Assembly (NCBI GenBank): GCA_038254435.1
Contig: JBBSGD010000099.1
Span: forward strand, 1-5,484
DNA length: 5,484 nt
Direction: 5' to 3'
From: JBBSGD01 sp038254435
Lineage (GTDB): Bacteria; Actinomycetota; CADDZG01; WHSQ01
Position numbers and translations under genes: made by a program. Positions within the stretch are counted from its first letter, which is position 1; each line of letters opens with the position of its first letter. The notes under the pieces are model-generated. The model had not been told where the DNA came from. It searched no databases and saw only the letters and a list, made by a program, of their open reading frames with translations. Shown here in pieces: positions 1 to 5,338 of the stretch.

Positions 1-284
1 GCCTCTGCCTGAAAGGGGTTGCGCGGGAAGCCGTCTATCAAGAATCCCTCGGCGGCATCCGGCTGAGCGAGTCGCTCGCGCACGACCTCGACCGTTAGCT
101 CGTCGGGAACGAGCTTGCCCGCGTCGAGATACTCGGTAACCTTCTTGCCGAGATCGCTGTCGAACCCCACCGCCTCACGAAACATGTCACCGGTCGAGAT
201 GACGGGAATATCGAACTTTTCCAACAAGCGAGCGCTCTGGGTGCCCTTACCTGCCCCTTGAGGGCCGAAGATGAGCAGGCGCAT
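1..284 (-). CDS. adk: Adenylate kinase, N-terminal 94 residues (cut by window edge)
   Basis: Adenylate kinase interconverts ATP + AMP and 2 ADP in the cytoplasm. Read on the minus strand from the ATG at 284, the protein begins MRLLIFGPQGAGKGTQ. The P-loop GPQGAGKGT is at residues 7-15, with the catalytic-loop lysine at K13. The AMP-binding segment STGDMFR is at 30-36, the segment DAGKLVPDE at 54-62, and the DGFPRN motif at 84-89, where R88 is the conserved phosphate-binding arginine. The LID and C-terminal core lie beyond position 1, so the LID type (zinc or not) cannot be judged. The P-loop has Q at the third position, where P is commoner. The ATG follows the secY TAG with no spacer, and upstream I see only GAAGG about 13 nt away, so translation probably depends on secY. 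Spacing of motifs matches the family exactly; the identification is secure. Confidence 0.97.
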   Translation of the reverse strand, partial: MRLLIFGPQGAGKGTQSARLLEKFDIPVISTGDMFREAVGFDSDLGKKVTEYLDAGKLVPDELTVEVVRERLAQPDAAEGFLIDGFPRNPFQAE

Positions 285-1580
285 CTACTGCAAAAAGCCT
301 TCGTAATGGCGCATCGTGAGCTGCGACTCGATCTGCTTCATCGTCTCCAGAGTCACGCCCACGGTAATGAGGATGGAAGTCCCTCCGAAGGGGAGCGCAC
401 TGATGTTCTGGGTAGCGAGGAAAATCGACGGTATGAGCGCGATGGCGGCGATGAAGAGGGCTCCGGGCAGGGTTATGCGCGTGAGGATTCTGTCGAGGTA
501 CTCCGAGGTCTGCCGGCCGGGACGGATGCCCGGGATGAAGCCCCCGTACTTCTTCATGTTGTCCGCGACGTCGACGGGGTTGAAGGTGATCGCCGTATAG
601 AAGTAAGTGAAGAACACGACCATCGTGCCGTAAAGGATCATATACACGAAGCTGCTCGAGTTGACGAGGTAGTTCGAGATGAAGTTCCTTATCCCCTGGC
701 TCTGCACCACGTTCTGGATGAGCGACGGGATGTAGAGGACGCTCGAGGCGAAGATGATCGGGATAACGCCTGCCTGGTTCACCTTGAGCGGAATGTAGGT
801 GGACGATCCGCCGTACATGCGCCGTCCCACTACACGCTTGGCGTACTGGACGGGGATGCGCCGCTGGCCCTGCTCCATCGTGACGATGGCAACGACGATG
901 GCAACTCCGATCAGGCAGATGATCACGAACGATCCGGGGCCCTTCTGTTGAAGGATCGCGTGGCCCTCGCTCGGGAGCCGGGACACGATCGACGAGAAGA
1001 TGATTATGGACATCCCATTGCCGATCCCGCGCTGGGTGATGAGCTCGCCGAGCCACATGATGAGCGCGGTCCCCGCCGTAAGCGACAGGACCACGAGCGC
1101 AACCAGCGCGCCGTTGAAGTTCGGGATCAGGTCGACCGACTGGCCGCTGCTCGTTTGAAGGCTCCCGTTGTGGAACAGGAACGCGAGGCCCGTCGACTGG
1201 AGCACGGCGAGGAGAACGGTCAGATAGCGCGTCCACTGAGTGATCTTCTTGTAACCCTGCTCGCCCTCCTTCGACCACGCCTCGAGCTTGGGAATCACCA
1301 CCGTGAGCAGCTGCATGATGATCGAGGAGGTGATGTAGGGCATGATGCCGAGCGCGAAGATCGCCATCTGAGTCAGCGCTCCGCCCGAGAACAGGTTGAT
1401 GAACTGGAAGACACCGCCCTGGATGCCGCTCGAGAAGCGCTGAGCGGCTTGCACATCGATCCCGGGAGTCGGGATATGGGAGCCGAGCCGGTAGAGCCCG
1501 ATGATGAGGATCGTAAAAAAGATCTTCTTGCGAAGGTCGGGAACCCGAAAGGCGTTGCCGAGCGAGGAAAGAAGGTTCAC
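285..1580 (-). CDS. secY: Preprotein translocase channel subunit SecY
   Basis: SecY is the channel-forming inner-membrane protein of the SecYEG translocon; it passes unfolded secretory proteins and inserts membrane proteins. The 431 residues fit the usual 420-440. Hydrophobic segments suggest the standard ten helices: about 17-37, 69-90, 116-137, 155-177, 185-202, 216-235, 266-286, 309-332, 368-389 and 396-415. The plug and second-helix region FQFINLFSGGALTQ is at 58-71. The basic cytoplasmic loop at 238-256 ends in RVVGRRMYGG, and the C5 loop carries GGFIPGIRPG at 346-355 with the conserved arginine R353, a contact site for ribosome and SecA. The start is GTG at 1580, giving MNLLSSLGNAFRVPDLRKK, a normal SecY N-terminus. 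It overlaps the rplO stop as GTGA (4 nt) and has only weak Shine-Dalgarno support, so coupling to rplO is likely. The frame is intact. Confidence 0.98.
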   Translation of the reverse strand: MNLLSSLGNAFRVPDLRKKIFFTILIIGLYRLGSHIPTPGIDVQAAQRFSSGIQGGVFQFINLFSGGALTQMAIFALGIMPYITSSIIMQLLTVVIPKLEAWSKEGEQGYKKITQWTRYLTVLLAVLQSTGLAFLFHNGSLQTSSGQSVDLIPNFNGALVALVVLSLTAGTALIMWLGELITQRGIGNGMSIIIFSSIVSRLPSEGHAILQQKGPGSFVIICLIGVAIVVAIVTMEQGQRRIPVQYAKRVVGRRMYGGSSTYIPLKVNQAGVIPIIFASSVLYIPSLIQNVVQSQGIRNFISNYLVNSSSFVYMILYGTMVVFFTYFYTAITFNPVDVADNMKKYGGFIPGIRPGRQTSEYLDRILTRITLPGALFIAAIALIPSIFLATQNISALPFGGTSILITVGVTLETMKQIESQLTMRHYEGFLQ

Positions 1581-2044
1581 TTGACCGACCTGTGGTCGCC
1601 CCGCGCCGGCTCGAGGACCTCGACCGACCCCCCCGCAGCCTCGATCTTGGCGCGTGCAGTTGCACTGAATGCGTGGGCGCGAACCGTCAGCGCCCCCTCA
1701 ACCTCTCCGGCGCCCAGCACCTTGATAAGCTTGTCCCGCTTGTGCACGAGGCCCGCGTCGCGCAACTCGTCGGGTCCTATCGCAGGCGCCCCGAGAGCGT
1801 CGAGATCCCTGAGGTTCACGGCGCCGTAGACCTTGCGGTTGGGCGGCGTGAAACCCTTGAGCTTGGGGACGCGCCGCGCGAGCGGCATCTGGCCGCCCTC
1901 GAAGAAGGCGTGCACCTTGCCGCGCGCCTTGGTGCCTTTGGTCCCGCGGCCCGCCGTCTTGCCCTTGCCCGATCCCTCGCCCCGGCCCACCCGCTTGCGC
2001 CGGGTGTGCGAGCCGGGAGGAGGCTTCAACTCGTGAGGCTTCAT
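1577..2044 (-). CDS. rplO: 50S ribosomal protein L15
   Basis: L15 is a late-assembling 50S protein that contacts 23S rRNA through a long basic N-terminal extension. The product is 155 residues, close to the usual 145-150. The glycine/lysine/arginine-rich extension runs over residues 1-45 (MKPHELKPPPGS, then RVGRGEGSGKGKTAGRG). FEGGQMPLARRVPK follows at 48-61, and the C-terminal signature region KVLGAGEV...FSATARAKIEAAGG at about 108-139. I chose the ATG at 2044 because MKPHELKP is the canonical L15 beginning; a GTG at 2068 would add eight residues (MQRTGIDH) with no family match. A GGGG stands 9 nt before the ATG and an AAGGA 14 nt before it. The gene ends in a 4-nt overlap with secY. A run of seven G residues (1628-1634) lies in codons A137-G139. 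Confidence 0.97.
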   Translation of the reverse strand: MKPHELKPPPGSHTRRKRVGRGEGSGKGKTAGRGTKGTKARGKVHAFFEGGQMPLARRVPKLKGFTPPNRKVYGAVNLRDLDALGAPAIGPDELRDAGLVHKRDKLIKVLGAGEVEGALTVRAHAFSATARAKIEAAGGSVEVLEPARGDHRSVK

Positions 2045-2086
2045 GTGATCAATCCCCGTCCTTTGCACCGATCCGAAGGCAGATCG

Positions 2087-2269
2087 CTACTTAGTCTCCT
2101 CGACGTGGAGCAAATGCTCTACCGCCTTGATCATCCCGCGAATCTCAGGTTTGTCGTCATGCTCCACGGTCTGACCGATGCGACGCAGCCCCAGGGCCCG
2201 GATCGTGCCCTGTTGCCTGGCCCCGCGGCCCCCGGCCGAGCGCACCTGCGTAACCTGGATCTTGCTCAC
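2087..2269 (-). CDS. rpmD: 50S ribosomal protein L30
   Basis: L30 is a small 50S protein present in most but not all bacteria. The product is 60 residues, the normal size: MSKIQVTQVRSAGGR at 1-15, then the signature stretch GTIRALGLRRIGQ at 21-33 and HDDKPEIRGMIKAVEHL at 37-53. The start is a GTG at 2269. It is supported by the SKIQVTQVRS beginning, which matches the family, and by a GAGGG 8 nt upstream that overlaps the rpsE stop codon. The same frame stays open far upstream into rpsE, so a purely length-based call would extend it to about 129 residues; that extension is low-complexity shadow translation of rpsE. The gene lies 11 nt after rpsE and 42 nt before rplO, the usual spc order. Confidence 0.96.
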   Translation of the reverse strand: MSKIQVTQVRSAGGRGARQQGTIRALGLRRIGQTVEHDDKPEIRGMIKAVEHLLHVEETK

Positions 2270-2277
2270 GTAACCGA

Positions 2278-2282
2278 CCCTC
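2278..2282 (-). promoter_or_regulatory. Shine-Dalgarno sequence of rpmD, overlapping the rpsE stop
   Basis: GAGGG on the minus strand, 8 nt before the GTG at 2269; its first two bases belong to the rpsE stop TGA. It decides the L30 start, because the reading frame is open well upstream. Confidence 0.65.
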
Positions 2283-2841
2283 AGCCGTTCGTCGATCCGG
2301 AGGCGGGCCCGGCCAGCAAGTACGACGGGGCGACCTCTTCGGGGCGCTTGCCGCGCCGCCTGGCCACCGTCTCGGCAGTCTCGAGGCTCTTCATGCCCTT
2401 CACCGTCGCATGCACGATGTTGATGGGGTTGTCCGAGCCCAGCGACTTGGACAGGATGTCGCGAATGCCGGCGCACTCGACAACGGCGCGCACGGGTCCG
2501 CCCGCGATCACGCCCGTACCCGGTGAAGCCGGCTTGAGCAGCACGACGCCGCCGGAGTCATGCCCGGTGATGCCGTGCGTGATGGTGTGGCCGACCATGG
2601 GCACCCTGAAGAAGTTCCGCTTCGCTTCCTCGACGCCCTTCTGGATGGCAGCAGGAACCTCTCGGGCCTTGCCGTAACCGACTCCGACCTGTCCGGCGCC
2701 GTCGCCCACTACTACGAGCGCGGTGAAGGAGAAGCGCCGGCCTCCCTTTACCACCTTGGCCACGCGGTTGATCGAAACGACCCGCTCCTCGTACTGGGTG
2801 CGGTCGTCGGCGCGTCCTCTTCCCCTTCTGCCCTGCGACAT
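2281..2841 (-). CDS. rpsE: 30S ribosomal protein S5
   Basis: S5 sits on the solvent side of the 30S subunit near the mRNA entry and helps set decoding accuracy; changes in its N-terminal loop are known in E. coli to give spectinomycin resistance or the ram phenotype. The product is 186 residues. After a basic leader (1-10), the S5 double-stranded-RNA-binding-like domain begins at about 16 with RVVSINRVAKVVKGGRRFSF (20-39), and VGDGAGQVGVGYGKAREVP is at 45-63. The C-terminal domain holds PASPGTGVIAGGPVRAV (104-120) and GSDNPINIVHATVKGM (135-150). The spectinomycin-loop residues VKGGRR look normal. I chose the ATG at 2841 (MSQGRRGRG), which has an AGAGGAG just upstream; the frame continues to a start at 2883 that would run into rplR and add MACSSRQTIGKEEH, with no family match. 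The tail SYLLAGPASGSTNG is lineage-specific. Confidence 0.97.
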   Translation of the reverse strand: MSQGRRGRGRADDRTQYEERVVSINRVAKVVKGGRRFSFTALVVVGDGAGQVGVGYGKAREVPAAIQKGVEEAKRNFFRVPMVGHTITHGITGHDSGGVVLLKPASPGTGVIAGGPVRAVVECAGIRDILSKSLGSDNPINIVHATVKGMKSLETAETVARRRGKRPEEVAPSYLLAGPASGSTNG

Positions 2842-2844
2842 GTG

Positions 2845-2851
2845 CTCCTCT
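2845..2851 (-). promoter_or_regulatory. Shine-Dalgarno sequence of rpsE
   Basis: AGAGGAG on the minus strand, between the rplR stop (2867) and the rpsE ATG (2841). It leaves 3 nt to the ATG after its last G, or 5 nt counted from the inner GAGG. It argues for the start at 2841 and against the longer frame from 2883. Confidence 0.65.
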
Positions 2852-2866
2852 TTTCCGATGGTCTGT

Positions 2867-3229
2867 CTAGAGCTGCAAGCCACCCTCGCGCGCGCCCTCG
2901 GCGAGCGCTCGGACCTGGCCGTGGTAGGTGAACCCGCCCCTGTCGAACGTTGCGGACGTCACCCCGGCGCCCTTCGCCTTGGTGGCCAGCTCCGCCCCGA
3001 CGGCCTTGGCCCGCTCCTGCGGGTTGTCCCGGCCGGCTTCCGTAGCGGTCAGCGACGATGACGCCGCCAGCGTGCGTCCGGCGCCGTCGTCGATGAGCTG
3101 TGCGTAGATGTGCCGGTTCGACCGGTACACCGCCAGCCGCGGCCTCCCCGAGGTGCCGGCCACCTTCTTGCGCACCCGGCGGTGGCGCCGAACGCGCGCT
3201 CGGACCCTCTCAGCCGTTTTCGTAGGCAT
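2867..3229 (-). CDS. rplR: 50S ribosomal protein L18
   Basis: L18 binds 5S rRNA and, with L5, anchors it in the central protuberance of the 50S subunit. The 120 residues match the usual 115-122. The arginine-rich N-terminus (residues 6-22, RVRARVRRHRRVRKK) is the flexible RNA-binding tail. The core follows with GRPRLAVYRSNRHIYAQLID at 28-47, the helix ERAKAVGAELATKAKGAGV at about 72-90, and the C-terminal signature FDRGGFTYHGQVRALAEGAREGGL at 95-118. The start is ATG at 3229, with GAGGAG 9 nt upstream that takes its first bases from the rplF stop codon region. The gap to rplF is 14 nt and to rpsE 25 nt. Nothing is unusual apart from the ending GGLQL, where GGLxF is more frequent. Confidence 0.97.
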   Translation of the reverse strand: MPTKTAERVRARVRRHRRVRKKVAGTSGRPRLAVYRSNRHIYAQLIDDGAGRTLAASSSLTATEAGRDNPQERAKAVGAELATKAKGAGVTSATFDRGGFTYHGQVRALAEGAREGGLQL

Positions 3230-3238
3230 CCCAGTCTT

Positions 3239-3244
3239 CTCCTC
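3239..3244 (-). promoter_or_regulatory. Shine-Dalgarno sequence of rplR, touching the rplF stop
   Basis: GAGGAG on the minus strand, 9 nt before the rplR ATG (3229). Its first G is the last base of the rplF stop TAG, so a ribosome ending on rplF covers this site. Confidence 0.7.
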
Positions 3245-3789
3245 TAACCGCCGGCCTTGGCTGCCTTGCCGGCCTTGCGCCGGATCTGCTCACCTTCGTA
3301 ACGGATTCCCTTCGCCTTGTAGGGCTCCGGCTTGCGAATCGCCCGGATCTCTGCCGCGGTCTGGCCGACGAGCTCCTTGTCGATTCCGCGCACCGTAATG
3401 CGCGTAGGGTTTGGAACCTCGAGCTCGATCCCGTCCGGTGCCGCCTTCTTGACGGTGTGAGAAAAGCCCACCGACAGCTCTATATCGGTGCCCTGTTTCT
3501 GAGCCCGGTACCCGACGCCGTGGATCTCGAGCCTCTTCTCGAAGCCCTGCGTAACGCCGACAACCATGTTGTTGATCAAGCTACGCACGAGCCCATGCAG
3601 GGCCCGCACTTCGCGCTCGTCTCCCTCACGGGCGACGCGCACCTCGTCGTCCTCGCGGCTCACGGTGATCCCCTCTGGAATCACTTGCTGAAGCTCGCCT
3701 CGGGGGCCGTGAACGGTGACGTGGTTGGCAGTAACGCTAACCTCGACATCCGAGGGTACGGCAACGGGCGCTAGTCCTATTCGTGACAT
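3244..3789 (-). CDS. rplF: 50S ribosomal protein L6
   Basis: L6 lies at the base of the L7/L12 stalk near the sarcin-ricin loop and supports factor binding. The 181 residues match the family (175-182). It has the expected tandem of two similar folds: the first covers about 1-80 (MSRIGLAPVAVP at 1-12, HGPRGELQQ at 27-35), the second about 82-170 (FEKRLEIHGVGYRA at 83-96). The C-terminal signature PEPYKAKGIRYEGE is at 154-167; the residue after YK is alanine, an allowed variant of the commoner glycine. The tail RRKAGKAAKAGG is Ala/Lys/Gly-rich, as is usual. The start is ATG at 3789 with AAGGGG 8 nt upstream. It follows rpsH after 54 nt, the longest gap in the window, and precedes rplR by 14 nt. 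Confidence 0.97.
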   Translation of the reverse strand: MSRIGLAPVAVPSDVEVSVTANHVTVHGPRGELQQVIPEGITVSREDDEVRVAREGDEREVRALHGLVRSLINNMVVGVTQGFEKRLEIHGVGYRAQKQGTDIELSVGFSHTVKKAAPDGIELEVPNPTRITVRGIDKELVGQTAAEIRAIRKPEPYKAKGIRYEGEQIRRKAGKAAKAGG

Positions 3790-3843
3790 CTCAACTGCCC
3801 CTTCGGCTTGCTTGTCCCTTTGCGCCCGGCATCCAATTCTCCA

Positions 3844-4242
3844 TCACCAGACGTACGCGAGGATCTCGCCCCCGACGTGCGCGCGCCTTGCTTGCTTGTC
3901 CGTCATGACTCCCTGCGAGGTTGAGATGATCGCCACGCCCAGACCGCCGAGCACGCGTGGAAGCTCCGTCGCACCCCGGTACACGCGTCGGCCCGGCTTG
4001 GAGATCCGGCGGATACCTGAGATCGCACGCTCCCTCTCCGAGGGGTAGCGCAAAACGAGCTTGATCATCGGGTGTACGCCTTCTTCCACTCGCTCCAGCT
4101 TGTCGACGAACCCTTCCTCGACGAGGATGCGGGCGATGTTCTCCTTGATACGCGAGGCGGGAATGAGCACATCGTCGTGCATAGCCGTAGACGCGTTGCG
4201 AATACGACTGAGCATGTCTGCAATCGGGTCCGTCATGGTCAC
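3844..4242 (-). CDS. rpsH: 30S ribosomal protein S8
   Basis: S8 is a primary 16S rRNA binder (helix 21) that organises the central domain of the 30S. In E. coli it also represses the spc operon by binding its mRNA near rplE; whether that holds here is unknown. The 132 residues fit the family. The N-terminus MTMTDPIADMLSRIRNA (1-17) and the C-terminal signature GGLGVAIISTSQGVMTDKQAR (99-119) followed by GGEILAYVW are canonical. I chose the GTG at 4242 (GTG ACC ATG ACG): the protein then begins MTMTDPIADM, parallel to the MSMQDPIADM of E. coli, and a GGTGA lies 4 nt upstream. The ATG at 4236 is the alternative and would remove two residues. The gap to the preceding S14 stop is 4 nt, so coupling is likely. 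Confidence 0.97.
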   Translation of the reverse strand: MTMTDPIADMLSRIRNASTAMHDDVLIPASRIKENIARILVEEGFVDKLERVEEGVHPMIKLVLRYPSERERAISGIRRISKPGRRVYRGATELPRVLGGLGVAIISTSQGVMTDKQARRAHVGGEILAYVW

Positions 4243-4246
4243 GGGA

Positions 4247-4251
4247 TCACC
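4247..4251 (-). promoter_or_regulatory. Shine-Dalgarno sequence of rpsH, containing the rpsZ stop
   Basis: GGTGA on the minus strand, whose last three bases are the rpsZ stop TGA. It complements the inner part of the usual anti-Shine-Dalgarno end of 16S rRNA and stands 4 nt from the GTG at 4242, or 10 nt from the ATG at 4236. Confidence 0.5.
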
Positions 4252-4432
4252 AACTTGCCTTAGTCACGCCGGGAATCTCGCCGTTGTGAGCCATATGCCG
4301 GAAGCAGATGCGGCACAGGCCGAACTTCTTGTACACCGCGCGCTGGCGCCCACAGCGCTGGCAGCGCGTGTAGGTGCGCACTCTGAACTTTGGCTTCGCT
4401 TCTGCTTTGTTCCGCAGGGCCTTCTTTGCCAT
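4247..4432 (-). CDS. rpsZ: 30S ribosomal protein S14, short zinc-binding form
   Basis: S14 binds the 3' domain of 16S rRNA in the 30S head. The product is 61 residues, the short C+ type, which carries a zinc knuckle: C24xxC27 and C40xxC43 (TRCQRCGR, then GLCRICFR). Proteobacterial S14 is about 100 residues and lacks these cysteines. The C-terminus NGEIPGVTKASW (50-61) is the family hallmark. The start is ATG at 4432, directly after the rplE stop (TAGATG), with a strong GGAGG 5 nt upstream that lies within the last codons of rplE. It is often named rpsN or rpsZ. Many actinobacteria hold a second, zinc-free S14 elsewhere in the genome that is induced by zinc shortage; none can be seen in this window. 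Confidence 0.97.
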   Translation of the reverse strand: MAKKALRNKAEAKPKFRVRTYTRCQRCGRQRAVYKKFGLCRICFRHMAHNGEIPGVTKASW

Positions 4433-5008
4433 CTACGCCTCCACCCTTTGCTGCCTAAAGGGAAAACCAAGGGCCGCGAGCAGCGCTCTTCCCTCGTCGT
4501 CGTCCCGGGCACTCGTCACTATCGTGATGTCCATGCCGCGTGTCTGGTCGATGTCGTCGTAGTCGATCTCCGGAAAGACGAGCTGCTCTGTCAATCCGAG
4601 CGAGTAGTTGCCGTGCCCATCGAACGATCGGGGGCTCAGGCCGCGGAAGTCACGTATGCGCGGCAGGACTACCGACAAGAGGCGGTCGAGAAAGTCCCAC
4701 ATACGGTCTCCTCGAAGCGTGACGCTTGTCCCGATTGGCATCCCCTCGCGAAGCTTGAAGGTCGCGATCGACTTGCGGGCCTTGCGAATCGCCGGTCTCT
4801 GGCCGCTGATCGTCGTCAGGTCTTTGACCGCGCCGTCGAGAAGACGGGCATCGCGCGACGCCTCGCCCACTCCCATGTTGACGGAAACCTTCACGGGTTT
4901 GGGCGCCTGCATGATGTTGTCAAGTCCCAGCTCCTCGAGCAGGCGCACACGCAACTCCGCGCGGTAGTGCTCCTTGAGCCTGGGTGTGTAAGTACTCGTC
5001 TGTGCCAT
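4433..5008 (-). CDS. rplE: 50S ribosomal protein L5
   Basis: L5 binds 5S rRNA and helps form the central protuberance of the 50S, where it contacts P-site tRNA. The 191 residues are slightly longer than the 179 of E. coli, mainly at the N-terminus (MAQTSTYTPRLKEHYR), which is common in Gram-positive lineages. Landmarks are VSVNMGVGEASRDA at 41-54, ISGQRPAIRKARKSIA at 67-82, FKLREGMPIGTSVTLRG at 84-100, LPRIRDFRGLSPRSFDGHGN at 115-134, and RGMDITIVT at 157-165 followed by EGRALLAALGFPF. R75 stands where the family usually has Thr or Ser before KAKKS. The start is ATG at 5008, 3 nt after the rplX stop, with GGAG 9 nt upstream. The final codons (R188-A191) also form the Shine-Dalgarno sequence of rpsZ. 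Confidence 0.98.
   Translation of the reverse strand: MAQTSTYTPRLKEHYRAELRVRLLEELGLDNIMQAPKPVKVSVNMGVGEASRDARLLDGAVKDLTTISGQRPAIRKARKSIATFKLREGMPIGTSVTLRGDRMWDFLDRLLSVVLPRIRDFRGLSPRSFDGHGNYSLGLTEQLVFPEIDYDDIDQTRGMDITIVTSARDDDEGRALLAALGFPFRQQRVEA
4438..4445 (-). promoter_or_regulatory. Shine-Dalgarno sequence of rpsZ inside the rplE 3' end
   Basis: The minus strand reads GGTGGAGG here, 5 nt before the rpsZ ATG at 4432. The bases also encode the last codons of L5 (Arg-Val-Glu-Ala), so rpsZ can be initiated independently although its ATG touches the rplE stop. Confidence 0.75.
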
Positions 5009-5011
5009 CGG

Positions 5012-5338
5012 CTACAACTCCGTTCCACACTTCTTGCAGATGCGAACCTTCACTCCCGATTCACGGTCGATGCGGTACCCGACGCGGGCGGCGCCGTCGG
5101 TAGGGCACACGAGCGCGACGTTGGAGATGTCGAGGGCCGCCTCCTGGTGAGCGATTCCACCCTCCTGTCCACCTCGCCGGTTCATGCGGACCTTCTCGTG
5201 GCGGGTGACCCTGTTGACCCCCTCCACGATGACCCGGCCCCTGCGAGGCACGACTTCCAGCACCTTGCCGCGCGCACCGAGGTCCTTGCCTGCGATGATC
5301 TCGACCTGATCGCCTTTGCGGACCTTCGAACCAGGCAT
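5012..5338 (-). CDS. rplX: 50S ribosomal protein L24
   Basis: L24 is an assembly-initiating 50S protein that binds the 5' region of 23S rRNA and sits near the exit of the peptide tunnel. The 108 residues fit the family (about 100-110). The KOW-type motif is at the N-terminus: VRKGDQVEIIAGKDLGARGKVLEV covers 6-29, and VEGVNRVTRHEK 38-49. The C-terminal part holds VCPTDG (77-82), RVGYR (85-89) and VRICKKCGTEL (98-108). That gives C78, C101 and C104 plus D81, which resembles a four-cysteine zinc knuckle with one position replaced. I chose the ATG at 5338, with GGAGG 7 nt upstream; it shares one base with the rplN stop (TGATG). A GTG immediately before it (5341) would add one residue and make a GTGA overlap. 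Confidence 0.97.
   Translation of the reverse strand: MPGSKVRKGDQVEIIAGKDLGARGKVLEVVPRRGRVIVEGVNRVTRHEKVRMNRRGGQEGGIAHQEAALDISNVALVCPTDGAARVGYRIDRESGVKVRICKKCGTEL

Noticed and set aside
247..1665. A 472-codon minus-strand frame overlapping secY in another phase
   Set aside because: Low-complexity Arg/His/Pro-rich translation in the wrong phase of secY; secY itself is complete and canonical in its own frame.
258..1829. A 523-codon open frame on the plus strand opposite secY and part of rplO
   Set aside because: Antisense to secY. The translation is highly charged (repeated HDD, DDRE and similar) with no family match; it mirrors the hydrophobic codons of secY.
2045..2068. Longer L15 start at the GTG at 2068
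   Set aside because: It adds MQRTGIDH, which is absent from the family; MKPHELKP at the ATG is the canonical beginning.
2270..2476. N-terminal extension of L30 to about 129 residues
   Set aside because: The added part is out-of-phase translation of rpsE. L30 is normally about 60 residues and has a GTG start with GAGGG at the right distance.
1592..2677. A 361-codon plus-strand frame opposite rplO, rpmD and rpsE
   Set aside because: Antisense to three intact ribosomal genes, with no recognisable domain and no credible initiation site.
3790..3843. The 54-base gap between rpsH and rplF as a possible promoter, terminator or small gene
   Set aside because: I see no convincing stem, U-tract, promoter pair or open frame beyond the rplF Shine-Dalgarno (AAGGGG at 3803-3798).
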